64,000 nt of DNA from the NCBI GenBank assembly GCA_964561605.1, contig CAZLQD010000005.1:1-64000 (forward strand), given 5' to 3'. The notes below the pieces were generated by a model. The model was not told the DNA's origin, did not search any database, and saw only the letters and a program-made list of their open reading frames with translations. A program made the position numbers and the translations under genes. The stretch comes from JALUZX01 sp964561605 (GTDB lineage Bacteria > Planctomycetota > UBA1135 > JALUZX01). Each line of letters starts with the position of its first letter. Position 1 is the first letter of the stretch. Positions 41,849-51,545 of the stretch are shown here, one piece after another.

Positions 41849-42987
41849 GAAGAAACACCCTTTTCTGGATCTCCTCCCTCCTGGGAGCCCTCCCCGCCCT
41901 CCCCGCGCCGGCCCAGGATGTGCTGGTCCTGCGGGCCGGGAAGATCCTGGTCGCCCCGGGCAAGGTCCTTCCCAGGGGCACCATGGTCGTCAGGGAAGGC
42001 AAGGTCTTCGCCCTGGGCAGGGACCTGGCCACCCCAGCCGGAGCCAAGGAACTCGACTTCCCCACCGCCGTGGTGGTCCCGGGTTGGGTGGACTCCTGGA
42101 CCCAGGCCACCTCGGCCGGTGAGACCCAGGAACTTTCCACGGCCTGGACTCCCGAGATCCGGGCCGCCGACGCCCTGGATCTGGAGAGCCCCCTTTGGGA
42201 GAGGTTCGCCCGGTGGGGCGTCACCTCCGTAGTAGTCACCCCCGATCCGGCCCAGGTGGGGGGCGGCCTGGCCTGCCTGGTGAAAACGGGGAGGAAGGCC
42301 CGCCTCGTGGAGAAGGCTCTCTTCCTCCAGTTCTCCCTCACCTCCCGGGCCAGGAACCGGGAGCGGCCGCCCACGTCCCTGGCAGGCCAGGTGGCCCTGA
42401 TCCGGCGGAACTTCAGGAAGGCCCCAAAGGAAGGCCCCCTCGCCCGGGCCCTCTCGGGCAAGCTCCCGGCCCTCTTCGCCTGCCGGACCCCTGCCGAGGT
42501 CCAGGCCGCCTTGAGGCTCGCCGCCGAGTTCCACCTTCCCAAGGTGCTCCTGGAAGCCCCCCAGGTCTGCCGGCCCCTTCCTTCCCTCCTGGAAGGATCG
42601 GGGGTGGGCCTGATCCTCACCCCGCCGGGGAAAGAGGCTCCCCCCTGGAGTCTTGGGATCCCGGCGGCCCTGGCCGGAAAGGGCCTTCCCTTCGCCTTCG
42701 CCTCGGCCTGCCCTTCCTACCCGCCGGTGGAACTCCGCCTCCTCCCCGCTCCGGCCCGGAGGAGGGGGCTCGACCCGGTCCGGGCCCTGGCGGCCGTCAC
42801 GGTGACGCCGGCCCGCCTGCTGGATCTCTCCTGGCGGATCGGCTCCCTCCGCCTCGGCAGGGACGCGGACTTCCTGGTCCTCGACGGCCCCCCGGCCCAT
42901 CCGGGAAGCCGGATCCTGTCGGTCTTCGTGGAAGGAAGACCCGTCTGGACCGCCCCCGCCGGGGCGGCGAAGGAGTCGCCGAAATGA
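41845..42987 (+). CDS. Amidohydrolase-fold pseudoenzyme, gene 2 of 8
   Basis: A 380-aa exported protein with a GTG start (AAGGAGG upstream, signal FWISSLLGALPALPAPA). The composite N-terminal domain is followed by VVPGWVDSWTQATS in place of the PG-x-x-D-x-H-x-H motif; no HxH is present. The strand-5 region reads LPALFACRTPAEVQAALRLA, again lacking the expected His. The terminal hallmark is degenerate (RIGSLRLGRDADFLVLDGPP). It is the shortest paralogue and lacks the long basic linker. It overlaps both neighbours by 4 bp, implying translational coupling. Confidence 0.82.
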   Translation: MRRNTLFWISSLLGALPALPAPAQDVLVLRAGKILVAPGKVLPRGTMVVREGKVFALGRDLATPAGAKELDFPTAVVVPGWVDSWTQATSAGETQELSTAWTPEIRAADALDLESPLWERFARWGVTSVVVTPDPAQVGGGLACLVKTGRKARLVEKALFLQFSLTSRARNRERPPTSLAGQVALIRRNFRKAPKEGPLARALSGKLPALFACRTPAEVQAALRLAAEFHLPKVLLEAPQVCRPLPSLLEGSGVGLILTPPGKEAPPWSLGIPAALAGKGLPFAFASACPSYPPVELRLLPAPARRRGLDPVRALAAVTVTPARLLDLSWRIGSLRLGRDADFLVLDGPPAHPGSRILSVFVEGRPVWTAPAGAAKESPK

Positions 42988-44186
42988 AAGCCATCCTACT
43001 CTCACTCCTCTCCGCCCTCCCCGCCGCCGTGGCTCCCCGGGCCCAAGTCACGGCCCTCCGGGCCGGACACCTTCTGAACGGAGACGGGAAGGTCACCAAG
43101 AACGCCCTCGTCCTGATCTCCGGTGGGAAGATCCTCGCCGTGAAGCCCGGCGGAGCCCTTCCCGCCGGCGCGGAGGTCGTGGACGCCCGGGACCTCTGGG
43201 TCACGCCCGCCCTTGTGGACTGCGGCTCATCCATGGGCCTGGCCCCGGGGAACGCCACCGAGGAGGACCGGGAAGTGGAGCCGGCAGTCCGGGCCGCGGA
43301 CGCACTGGACTTGACCGACCCGGCCTTCAAGAGGGCCCTCGCCTCGGGGGTCGGGACGATATGCGTCCTACCGGGATCGAAAGACGTGATCTCCGGACTC
43401 GCCGCGATCGTGCGTTTCACCGGAAAGGACGGCGCCCCCAGGATCGTGAATCCCGCCGCCGCCCTGGTGGCCGCCATGGGCCGCGACCCCGTTGCGGGAA
43501 ACATCCGCTTCCCCTCTTCCCACTACTTCCGGAGGCCCACGACCCGGATGGGAACGGTCTGGCTCTTCCGGAAGGCCTTCTTCGACGCCCGGGCCGCATC
43601 CCCCGACACCAAGGATCCGGGAATCCGGATTCTCAGGGAAGCCCTGGCCGGCAGGCTCCCCTTGAGGATCCTGGCCCGCCCCGAATTCGACATCCGGACC
43701 GCCTTGAACCTGGCGGAGGAATTCAATTTGCGGGTCGCCGCAGTGGACGAAGCCCAGGAGGCCTGGCGTGTCGCCGCCCTCCTCCGCTCGGCCCGGGTCC
43801 CGGCGGCCCTGGCCCCCTCCACCCGGATCTCCCGGGCCGACATGGTGAAACAGGAGTGGAACTTCGCGGCCCGGGCCGCCGCGGCGGGAATCCCCGCGGC
43901 CATCCAGACGGGCCGGGGCGGGGGGGGCCTTTCCCTCATCGCCCAGGCCAGGACGGCCTACAGGCTCGGCATGGAGAAGGGGGCCGCCTTCCGGGCCGTC
44001 ACCCTCGTTCCCGCCCGGATCCTGGGCATGGAGAAACGAATCGGCTCCCTCGAGAAGGGGAAGGACGCCGACCTGGTCCTCTGGAAAGGGGACCCCTTCG
44101 GTCCGGCGGGAAAGGTGGTCTGCGTCTTCTGTGGAGGCCGCAAAGTCTACGGCAGAACACCCTCCTCCAAGGAGGGATCCAAATGA
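42984..44186 (+). CDS. Amidohydrolase-fold pseudoenzyme, gene 3 of 8
   Basis: A 400-aa exported protein (signal ILLSLLSALPAAVAP). The fold markers are VTALRAGHLLNGDGKVTKNA, then WVTPALVDCGSSMGL where HxH is expected, and LPLRILARPEFDIRTALNLA in the strand-5 region, without the His ligand. The end keeps the complete hallmark MEKRIGSLEKGKDADLVLW. The barrel region carries GVGTICVLPGSKDVISGLAAI, a motif type shared with active imidazolonepropionase-like enzymes. It overlaps both neighbours (ATGA at each junction). Confidence 0.83.
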   Translation: MKAILLSLLSALPAAVAPRAQVTALRAGHLLNGDGKVTKNALVLISGGKILAVKPGGALPAGAEVVDARDLWVTPALVDCGSSMGLAPGNATEEDREVEPAVRAADALDLTDPAFKRALASGVGTICVLPGSKDVISGLAAIVRFTGKDGAPRIVNPAAALVAAMGRDPVAGNIRFPSSHYFRRPTTRMGTVWLFRKAFFDARAASPDTKDPGIRILREALAGRLPLRILARPEFDIRTALNLAEEFNLRVAAVDEAQEAWRVAALLRSARVPAALAPSTRISRADMVKQEWNFAARAAAAGIPAAIQTGRGGGGLSLIAQARTAYRLGMEKGAAFRAVTLVPARILGMEKRIGSLEKGKDADLVLWKGDPFGPAGKVVCVFCGGRKVYGRTPSSKEGSK

Positions 44187-45496
44187 GCATTTCCGGAGGT
44201 CTATCCATGGGAACGGTTCGCATCCTCTCCCTCATCCTGGCCCAGGCGGCCCTGGCGGCTCTCCTTCCCGCCCAGGACCTGGCCGTCAGGGCCCCGAAGG
44301 TCCTCACCCTCTCGGGACCGCCCATCCGAGACGGGCTGGTGCTGATCCAGAACGGAAAGATCCTCCGGGTCGGACCCGCCTCCAAGGTGAAGGTCCCCAT
44401 GACGGTCAAGGAGATCGTCCTCCGGAAGGGAGTGGTCATGCCCGCCCTGGTGCTGGCCGCCACCTCCCAGGGGATGGACAGGCCCAACGAGAACATGGCC
44501 GTCACCCCCTTCGTGGAGGCCGCCGACGGGATCGACCCGGTCCAACCCTTCTTCGAGGAGTGCCGCCGGGTGGGTTACGGAACGGTCCACGTCATCCCCG
44601 GATCCAACTGCATCCTGGGCGGAGTGGGCCTGGTGGTCCGCCCCTTCGGCCCTTCCATCCTCTCCATGACCGTGGCCGAACCCCGCATCCAGGCCATGTC
44701 CCTCTCCAAGTCCGGGATGGGCCGGATCCAGGCGGTCTTCACCCTGGAGAAGGCCCTGGGCGACATGGCCCGGGAACTCTCCCTGAAGGCCCGGGAAGCC
44801 CGGGAGAAGAAGGAAGAGGCCCTGGCCAAGGGGGAGGAGCCCCCGGAAGAGAAGGACTCCCTCCTTCCGGGAGAGAAGAGGAACCTGGCGGCCCTGGTGA
44901 AAGGCAAGGGCAAGGCCTTCTTCTACTGCTCCTCCAAGGACGACCTGGTCTACGCCATCCGCCTCTCCAGGCGCTACGGCTTCGAGCTGGTCCCCGTCCT
45001 TTCCAACTCCTGCCGGGACGCGGCGCCCCTCCTCAAGAAGGCCGGCCTGGCGGCCGTGCTCTCCCCCCGGATCGAATTCGAAGAAACCGACCCGGATACG
45101 GGGGAAAAGATACATCGCTGCCCCGCGGCCGAACTCTTCCGGGCGGGCGTCCCCTTCGCCCTCACCACGGAATACGGATCGGACCTTTCCAAGCGGTTCC
45201 CCCTCTGGCAGGCCGCCGCGGCGGTCCGCAACGGGGTCTCCCCCGAGGCCGCCCTGGCCGCCCTCACCACCGTCCCGGCCAGGATCCTCGGCCTGGAAGA
45301 CCGGCTCGGATCCCTCGAGAAGGGCAAGGACGGAAACCTCCTCCTCCTCTCGGGCGATCCCCTGGACGCCCTCTCGTGGACGGAGAAGCTGGTGATCGAA
45401 GGAAAGGTGGTCTACGACAAGGCAAAGGATCCGCTCCTGCAGAAGATCTTCCCGCCGGAAAAGCGGAAAACGTCCGGGAAGGGAGGCGGAAAGTGA
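44183..45496 (+). CDS. Amidohydrolase-fold pseudoenzyme, gene 4 of 8
   Basis: A 437-aa exported protein (signal ILSLILAQAALAALLPA), AAGGAGGG before the ATG. The position of HxH reads VVMPALVLAATSQGM, with no ligand. GTVHVIPGSNCILGGVG follows. An acidic/basic linker (REKKEEALAKGEEPPEEKD) occupies the same place as the longer linkers of paralogues. The strand-5 region is KAFFYCSSKDDLVYAIRLS. The hallmark LEDRLGSLEKGKDGNLLLL is slightly altered (GN for AD). It overlaps both neighbours by 4 bp. Confidence 0.83.
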   Translation: MSISGGLSMGTVRILSLILAQAALAALLPAQDLAVRAPKVLTLSGPPIRDGLVLIQNGKILRVGPASKVKVPMTVKEIVLRKGVVMPALVLAATSQGMDRPNENMAVTPFVEAADGIDPVQPFFEECRRVGYGTVHVIPGSNCILGGVGLVVRPFGPSILSMTVAEPRIQAMSLSKSGMGRIQAVFTLEKALGDMARELSLKAREAREKKEEALAKGEEPPEEKDSLLPGEKRNLAALVKGKGKAFFYCSSKDDLVYAIRLSRRYGFELVPVLSNSCRDAAPLLKKAGLAAVLSPRIEFEETDPDTGEKIHRCPAAELFRAGVPFALTTEYGSDLSKRFPLWQAAAAVRNGVSPEAALAALTTVPARILGLEDRLGSLEKGKDGNLLLLSGDPLDALSWTEKLVIEGKVVYDKAKDPLLQKIFPPEKRKTSGKGGGK

Positions 45497-48400
45497 TTCG
45501 CTCCACCATTCTCGCCCTCGCCTTCGGGACGGCCCTCCTCCTTCCCCGGGCGGAAGCCGGGAACGGAGGGGGCCGGACCGTCTGGGTGGTCAGGGCCTCC
45601 CGCTGGTACAAGGGAGACGGATCGGGACTCCGCAAGAGCAGGGTCCGCCTCCTCCTTTCGGAAGGGAAGATCCTCTCCGTCGAAAAGGACGCCGGGCCCC
45701 TCCCCGAAGGGTGCAGGATCCTGGCTTCAGCCCCCGTCCTCGTGCCGGGCCTGGTGGCGGCCGCCACGGACCTGGCGGGCTCCGCCCGGGAGCCGAGGCC
45801 CGTGACCCCGGCCTACCTGGCATCCTGGGCCTCCCTGCCCCCGGGCACGAGGAAGAGATTGCTTCGAGGCGGAATCACGGCCTTCCACGTCGCCCCCGGC
45901 AGGGACCGCTTCCTTCCCGGGCTGGGGGCCTTGCTCAGGCCCGGCCGGGAAGCCGGCGGGTTCTCTCCCCTGAAGAGCCCGGCCGACCTCTTCCTGGTCC
46001 TGGGAGAGAAGGGAAAGATGGAGGGGATGTTCTTCGATCCCCTGGTCTTTCCCGACGAGACCCACCTCCTCGAACCGGCCCGGCGGGCCATGCCCTCCTC
46101 CCTGGCGGGCCAGGCCCTCCTGGCGCGGAGACTCTTCACCCTGGCCGCAGGCCCCAAGGGACCAGGCTCCATCCTCCAGGGCCGACAGCGCTTCTCCCTG
46201 GCTCCCCTCAGGGCGGCCGCCGGGAAGAAGATCCCCGTCCGGTTCGTCTGCGACAGCTCCGCCGCGGTCCGGACGGCCCTCTCTCTTGCGAAGGAACTCA
46301 AGCTCCAGGCCGTCATCGAAGACCTCAGGCCCGGCGGAGGGGACCCGTCGGAATTCGACTCCTGGAAACCCCTGGCGGTGATCGTCCGGGTGCCCCTTCG
46401 GCTCTGGTCCCCCATCCAGGGCGACCCGGACCGGACCCCGCCGGGGAAGAGGCCCGATCCTTCCTATGCGGCCAGGCTCCACGCCGCGGGAATCCCGGTG
46501 ATCCTGGCCCCATCCTCCGACAAGGACCTGGACTCCCTCTTCCTGGCCGCCGGCGTGGCCGTCCGGGCCGGCCTTCCTCCCGGCGCGGCCCTCAGGGCCC
46601 TCACCCTGGAACCGGCAAGGGCCCTGGGCGCGGACTCCCGGATCGGCTCCCTGGAAAAGGGCAAGGACGCCGATTTCCTCCTCCTCTCGGGGGATCCCTT
46701 CGACGCCGCCACGTCCATCGTGGGAGTCTTCCGCCTTGGCAAGCCCGCAGACCTGGCTCCCCCCAAGGCGGAGCCCCTCCTGGCCGTTCGGGCCGGCGAA
46801 GTCCACCTCGGAGACGGCCGGATCCTGAAACCGGGAACCATTCTCATCGAGAAGGGGAAGATCGCCGCCACAGGCCGCGATCCGGCCCTCCCGCCGGGGA
46901 CGAAGCTCCTGGATCGGCCCGACCTGGTGGTCACGCCGGGATTCCTCGACGCCGATTCCCGCCTGGGCCTCAGGCCCTCCGTCTCCGTGAGGAAGGTCTC
47001 CCGGAGGTTCGGCGCCATGATGGTGACCAGGCGGGAGGAGATCGTGGCCTATCCCAGGCTCGGCCCCGATGCCGACATCGCCCTCCTGGTTCGGCCCGGA
47101 GGGCCGGGCTTCCTCCGGGCGGCCCGGTCCGGAGTTACGGCCGTCCTGGTCTCGGGCGGAGGGAACTCGGGGAGGGGAGCCCTCTTCAAGACCGCCGGGG
47201 AAACCAAGCCTTCCCTCCCGGCGGCGGCCCTCCATTTCCCCCTTTCTTCGGCCGGCGCCCTCAAGGCCGCCCTGGCGAAAGCGGATGCCTTCCTGAAGAA
47301 GCTGGAAACCTGGAAGAAGGCCTACGGGGAATGGCGGAAGAAGCATTTCGGCCCGGCCTCCCGTCCGGCCCTTCCCTTCCGGGCTCCACCCAAGGGGGCG
47401 AAGAAGCCCTCGCCCGGCAGGAAACCGGCCGGGAAGGCTCCCTCTTCTCCGGAGAAGCCCTCCACCAGGCCCGCCAAGGGCCGGACCCCTTCGGGTTCGG
47501 GCCCCGACCCTCTCACGGGAACCTGGAAAGGCACCGTGGAAGGCCTGCCCGGAGGCAAGAAGGCGCCCTGCATCCTCAGGCTCCGCCTCAAGGGGAGCAA
47601 GGTCACGGGCCTCTTCCAGGGCCCCTTCCGCTTCCGGAAAGGGGCCCCTCCTGTCCTCCCCCTCACCGGTGAGTATTCGGGTGGGAAGCTGGATCTCAGG
47701 ACCCGGACCCGCTCGGGCCAGGTCCTCTTCGAGCTCAGGGCCACCCTCTCGGGCGACGAGATGGAGGGAGACTGGTCCCTCCTGGGAGGCAGGATGAAGG
47801 GGACCTTCCGGGCCCGCCGGGAGAGAAAGCCCTCGGCGCCGGTCTGGGAAGAACCGCCTCACGGCGGTCCCGACCTGGTGCTGGAGGAGATCGACGACGA
47901 CGTGGACTTGAGCGAAGTGGAGACCGACCCCGACCTGGGGGACTTCACCTCTTCCCTCCCTCCCCTTCCCGTCCCGGACCCGGCGGTCTTCGCCGCGACA
48001 GATCCGGTCAGCGGAAAATGGAGAGGCGAACTGGACGGGATCCCCAGGATCGGAAAGGCGCCCTTCTCGGCCGAGCTCACCCACTCGGGCGGGAAGGTGA
48101 CCGGCAAGGTGACCTTCCCCTTCCACCGCAGGGGCATGCCCACCGCCCAGGCGATCGAGGGAACCTACTCGGGCGGAGTGCTCCGGATGCGGGGGAAGAC
48201 GATGCCCATCCGCATGGAGGCCACCGTGGGCAAGGACCGGATGGAAGGGAACTGGTCCCTGGGTCCCTTCAAGGGGACCTTCGAGGCCCGGAGGGTCGAG
48301 AAGGCCCGGGGCGGGCAAGGAGGAAGTTCCCCAGCTCCGAAGGAGAGCGGGCCTTCACCCACGGGAGCCCCGGCGAGACCCGAGCCCGGCGCCGCCCTGG

Positions 48401-48924
48401 AGCCCTGGATCGGCGTGGTCCGGGGCCGGACCACCCTGATCCTCCATCCCTCGAGCCGGGCCGCCCTGGAGGAGGCTCTCTCCTACCTCGCCAAGGAGAG
48501 GCCCACCCTGCGGGTCGTGGTCCGGGACGGAGAGGCCGCCCGCAAGGCCCTGGAAGCCTTGAAGAAGGCCCGGGCCGCCGTCCTGGTGGAACCGGGAGGC
48601 AATCTGGAAAGGAACGGGGACGGCCCAGCCGCATACGTGCGGGCGGGGATCCCAGTCCTCTTCGGAAGCGCCTCCGCCGAAGGGTCGGGCTGGCTTCCCG
48701 TCCAGGCGGCCTACGCCGTCTCGAGGGGCATGCCCAGGGAGGCGGCCCTCCGGGCCCTCACATCCTGGCCGGCCCGCTACCTGGGGGCGGAGAACCGCCT
48801 CGGCCTCCTCCTGCCCGGCCGGGACGCCGACCTCGTGCTCTGGACGGGAGATCCTTTCGACCTGAAATCCAGGGTCTCCACCGTCATCGTTTCCGGAAAG
48901 GTGGTGTTCCAGAATCATGAGTAG
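45493..48924 (+). CDS. Tandem amidohydrolase-fold fusion with beta-repeat insert, gene 5 of 8
   Basis: A 1143-aa exported protein, two paralogue modules fused. Module A (about 20-430) ends RIGSLEKGKDADFLLLSGDP; its HxH site reads VPGLVAAATDLAG. Module B begins near residue 430 (EVHLGDGRILKPGTILIEKG) with HxH replaced by TPGFLDADSRLG. It is split by a Pro/Lys linker, then two related beta-rich units (about 675-776 and 836-936). Each starts S/TGxWxGxxxG and ends with D-x-M-E-G-x-W-S-L-x-G followed by GTFRARR/GTFEARR. An acidic stretch (EEIDDDVDLSEVETD) separates them. Module B resumes near 970 and ends LGLLLPGRDADLVLW. The GTG start overlaps gene 4; the 3' end overlaps gene 6 by 8 bp. Confidence 0.8.
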   Translation: MIRSTILALAFGTALLLPRAEAGNGGGRTVWVVRASRWYKGDGSGLRKSRVRLLLSEGKILSVEKDAGPLPEGCRILASAPVLVPGLVAAATDLAGSAREPRPVTPAYLASWASLPPGTRKRLLRGGITAFHVAPGRDRFLPGLGALLRPGREAGGFSPLKSPADLFLVLGEKGKMEGMFFDPLVFPDETHLLEPARRAMPSSLAGQALLARRLFTLAAGPKGPGSILQGRQRFSLAPLRAAAGKKIPVRFVCDSSAAVRTALSLAKELKLQAVIEDLRPGGGDPSEFDSWKPLAVIVRVPLRLWSPIQGDPDRTPPGKRPDPSYAARLHAAGIPVILAPSSDKDLDSLFLAAGVAVRAGLPPGAALRALTLEPARALGADSRIGSLEKGKDADFLLLSGDPFDAATSIVGVFRLGKPADLAPPKAEPLLAVRAGEVHLGDGRILKPGTILIEKGKIAATGRDPALPPGTKLLDRPDLVVTPGFLDADSRLGLRPSVSVRKVSRRFGAMMVTRREEIVAYPRLGPDADIALLVRPGGPGFLRAARSGVTAVLVSGGGNSGRGALFKTAGETKPSLPAAALHFPLSSAGALKAALAKADAFLKKLETWKKAYGEWRKKHFGPASRPALPFRAPPKGAKKPSPGRKPAGKAPSSPEKPSTRPAKGRTPSGSGPDPLTGTWKGTVEGLPGGKKAPCILRLRLKGSKVTGLFQGPFRFRKGAPPVLPLTGEYSGGKLDLRTRTRSGQVLFELRATLSGDEMEGDWSLLGGRMKGTFRARRERKPSAPVWEEPPHGGPDLVLEEIDDDVDLSEVETDPDLGDFTSSLPPLPVPDPAVFAATDPVSGKWRGELDGIPRIGKAPFSAELTHSGGKVTGKVTFPFHRRGMPTAQAIEGTYSGGVLRMRGKTMPIRMEATVGKDRMEGNWSLGPFKGTFEARRVEKARGGQGGSSPAPKESGPSPTGAPARPEPGAALEPWIGVVRGRTTLILHPSSRAALEEALSYLAKERPTLRVVVRDGEAARKALEALKKARAAVLVEPGGNLERNGDGPAAYVRAGIPVLFGSASAEGSGWLPVQAAYAVSRGMPREAALRALTSWPARYLGAENRLGLLLPGRDADLVLWTGDPFDLKSRVSTVIVSGKVVFQNHE

Positions 48925-50197
48925 GATCCTGACCAAGGCGGCCGCCCTGGCCCTTCTCCTCGCCTCCGCCGTCGCCGGGAAGGACCGGATCATATACGGT
49001 CCGGACCGCATCGACTCGCCCCCCATGGCCCTCGTGGCCGGGAAGGTGATCCCCGTCACGTCCGACCCCATTCCCGGCGGCGTGGTGCTCATCCGGGACA
49101 GCAAGATCCTCGAGGTCGGGCCGCGGGACAAGGTGAAGATCCCCCCCGGATTCAAGGTGATCGAGATGCCCGACGCCCTGCTCTTCCCGGGCTTCATCGA
49201 GGCCCACGAGCACATGGGATCCCGCACCTCGGCCCGGATGTACGACTTGAACGACATGATCCAGCAGATCAATCCGGGACTCCGGGTCCTCGACTTCATC
49301 ACCACGGACCACCCGGAGATCGAGAAGGCCAGGGCCGGGGGGATTACCACCATCATCTTCATCCCCGGCTCCGGAACCAACCTCTCCGGCTGGGGAGTCC
49401 TGATGAAGACCTGGGGCAGGACGGCCCGGGAAGCCCTGGTCCGCTACCCGGGGGTCCTCAAGATCGCCCAGGCGGGGAACCCGGAGCGTCCCTTCGGAGA
49501 CCTGGGGTCCGGCAGGATGGGGATGAACGCCCTTCTCCGGCACATCTTCACCGAAGGGAAGGCCTACGCACGGGCCTGGGACGACTACGAGAAGGGGAAG
49601 ACCGGGAAGCGCCCCCCCTTCGTCCCCTCCTTGGAATCCTTCCGGGACCTCTTTCACCACAGGTTTCCCGTCTGCGTCCATACCCAGATGTACCAGCCCG
49701 TCCTCTCCACCCTGCGGATCTGCGGCGACGAGTTCGGCCTCTGGTACTACCCGACCCACTCGACCTTCGACGCCTGGAAGCTCGCGCCGGAGGTGAAGAA
49801 GCGCGGGGTCTTCATCAACTGCGGACCCCGCAAGTATTTCTTCGACCGCAAGACCTGGGAGATGGTCGGTTTCGACAAGGAGTGGTGGAAGGTCCTTGGG
49901 GACGACATGCTCAGCTCCAACACGGACGCCCCCATCGTTCCCCTGGAGGAGCTCCCCCTCCAGGCGGCCATGGCCTCCCGCCTCGGCCTTCCCCCCGAAG
50001 TCGCAATCAGGGGGATCACCATCAACAACGCCAGGTTGCTGGGGGTGGACAAGCGGATGGGATCCATCGAGAAGGGGAAGGACGCCGACCTGGTCTTCTG
50101 GACCGGCGACCCCCTCGACCCGGAATCCCACGTGCTCCTCACCATCGTGAACGGTCACGTCGCATACGACCCCGACCGGGACGGTCGCCTCTTCTGA
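48917..50197 (+). CDS. Amidohydrolase with intact metal site, gene 6 of 8
   Basis: A 426-aa exported protein (signal LTKAAALALLLASAVAG). It is the only member of the cluster with a full ligand set: H97 and H99 in FPGFIEAHEHMGS, H255 in FPVCVHTQMYQ, H281 in YYPTHSTFDAW and D337 in SSNTDAPIVPLEE. The C-terminal hallmark is intact (RMGSIEKGKDADLVFWTGDP). It belongs to the imidazolonepropionase-like/cyclic amide hydrolase group; the substrate is unknown, and the fourth-strand Lys or Glu was not assigned. It overlaps gene 5 by 8 bp and lies 13 bp before gene 7. Confidence 0.88.
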   Translation: MSRILTKAAALALLLASAVAGKDRIIYGPDRIDSPPMALVAGKVIPVTSDPIPGGVVLIRDSKILEVGPRDKVKIPPGFKVIEMPDALLFPGFIEAHEHMGSRTSARMYDLNDMIQQINPGLRVLDFITTDHPEIEKARAGGITTIIFIPGSGTNLSGWGVLMKTWGRTAREALVRYPGVLKIAQAGNPERPFGDLGSGRMGMNALLRHIFTEGKAYARAWDDYEKGKTGKRPPFVPSLESFRDLFHHRFPVCVHTQMYQPVLSTLRICGDEFGLWYYPTHSTFDAWKLAPEVKKRGVFINCGPRKYFFDRKTWEMVGFDKEWWKVLGDDMLSSNTDAPIVPLEELPLQAAMASRLGLPPEVAIRGITINNARLLGVDKRMGSIEKGKDADLVFWTGDPLDPESHVLLTIVNGHVAYDPDRDGRLF

Positions 50198-50210
50198 AGG
50201 AGAATCCACG

Positions 50211-51545
50211 GTGAAGAAAGTCGTCTTGTTTTCCCTCCTCCTTCTCCTGGGCGGTCTCCTCCCCGGCCAGGACTCCGGCGGCGGAACGGAATGCCTCCTC
50301 CTCAGGGGAGGCAACCTGGCCGTCTCGCCGGGGAAGGTCCTGGAGAAGACGGACCTCCTGATCCAGGACGGGCTCATCGTGGAGATCGGGAAGAACCTCC
50401 ACGCTCCCTGGGACGCGAAGGTCCTGGACTGCAGGGGAATGTGGATCTACCCGGGCTTCGTGCACATCGCCTCCCGGACGGGCCTTCGGACGGCGGGAAA
50501 CCCCAACCTGGACCCGGCGGCCGTCCTCTCCGCCGACCCGGCTACCTGGAAACGTTTCCTGAAAGCCGGGTTCACCACGGTTGGGATCATGGGCAGGGGA
50601 CGAGGCATGACCGGGAAGGTTGCGGTGATCCGTCCCTGGGGAAGGAACCGGGAGGAGATGATCCGGATCCGGTGCGCCGCCGTCGCTTTCGGCGCCGGAG
50701 GAGACGGGGTCACGGCCCGCTCGGTGGTCAAGATCCTCCAGGCCGGGAAGAAGGAGTTGGAGCGCAGGAAGAAAGAGGCCGAAGCCAAGGCCAAGGCTGC
50801 CGCGGCAGGGAAGAAGAAGGCCGCCTCCAAGCCTGCCTCCCGGCCCTCGGGGAAGGGAGGGAAGAAGAAGAAGGAGGAGGAGGGGAAGAAGCCCTCGCCC
50901 AAGCCAAAGTCCTCAGCCGGGAATCCCCCCAAGAAACCGGCCCGCCCCGCCCCGTCCCGGAAGCGGCCCTCCAAGGCCCGCCCCCCCGCCATGATCCTCC
51001 TGGCGGCAGAAGTGATGGAGGGGAAGATCCCGGCCTTCGTGGAGGTGGCGGGTCCCACGGGTTTCCTCTACTTGCAGAAGGCCCTGGGGGATCTCCGCCC
51101 TCCCATGCTCCTCTTCGCCGACAGACCCCCAAGGTCGGAACCGCCTCTCTCCATCCTCGCATCCCGCCTGAAGGCCCTGGGCGCCTCGGTCGTGGTCCCC
51201 GTGGGACTGGCCCAGGTTCCCTTCGAAAGGGCCCTCACCAACCCAGCCCTGGAGTTCGAGAGGGCCGGCGTGGAATTCCTCCTCCAGCCCGGCGAAGGAT
51301 CCTCCCTGGGCGACTTCAGGCTGAGGCTCATCCGCCTGGCCAAATACGGTCTGAAACCCGCTTCGGTCCTGGCCGCGATCACCACCAGGCCCGCCCGCTG
51401 GCTGGGCATGGCCGACCGGATCGGAACCCTGGAAAAGGGGAAGATCGCCGACCTTGTCCTCTTTTCCGGAAAGTTCCTGGACGTCGAGGCCCGCCTACTG
51501 AGGGTCCTGATCGAGGGAAGAACGGTCTATGAATTCAAGAAATAA
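50211..51545 (+). CDS. Amidohydrolase-fold pseudoenzyme, gene 7 of 8
   Basis: A 444-aa exported protein with a GTG start (AAGGAG upstream; signal VVLFSLLLLLGGLLPG). HxH is replaced in WIYPGFVHIASRTGLR. A very basic linker (about 175-255) consists of Lys/Ala then Lys/Glu and Pro/Ser runs. The strand-5 region reads IPAFVEVAGPTGFLYLQKAL. The end keeps RIGTLEKGKIADLVLFSGK. Gene 8 starts 17 bp before its stop. Confidence 0.82.
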   Translation: MKKVVLFSLLLLLGGLLPGQDSGGGTECLLLRGGNLAVSPGKVLEKTDLLIQDGLIVEIGKNLHAPWDAKVLDCRGMWIYPGFVHIASRTGLRTAGNPNLDPAAVLSADPATWKRFLKAGFTTVGIMGRGRGMTGKVAVIRPWGRNREEMIRIRCAAVAFGAGGDGVTARSVVKILQAGKKELERRKKEAEAKAKAAAAGKKKAASKPASRPSGKGGKKKKEEEGKKPSPKPKSSAGNPPKKPARPAPSRKRPSKARPPAMILLAAEVMEGKIPAFVEVAGPTGFLYLQKALGDLRPPMLLFADRPPRSEPPLSILASRLKALGASVVVPVGLAQVPFERALTNPALEFERAGVEFLLQPGEGSSLGDFRLRLIRLAKYGLKPASVLAAITTRPARWLGMADRIGTLEKGKIADLVLFSGKFLDVEARLLRVLIEGRTVYEFKK

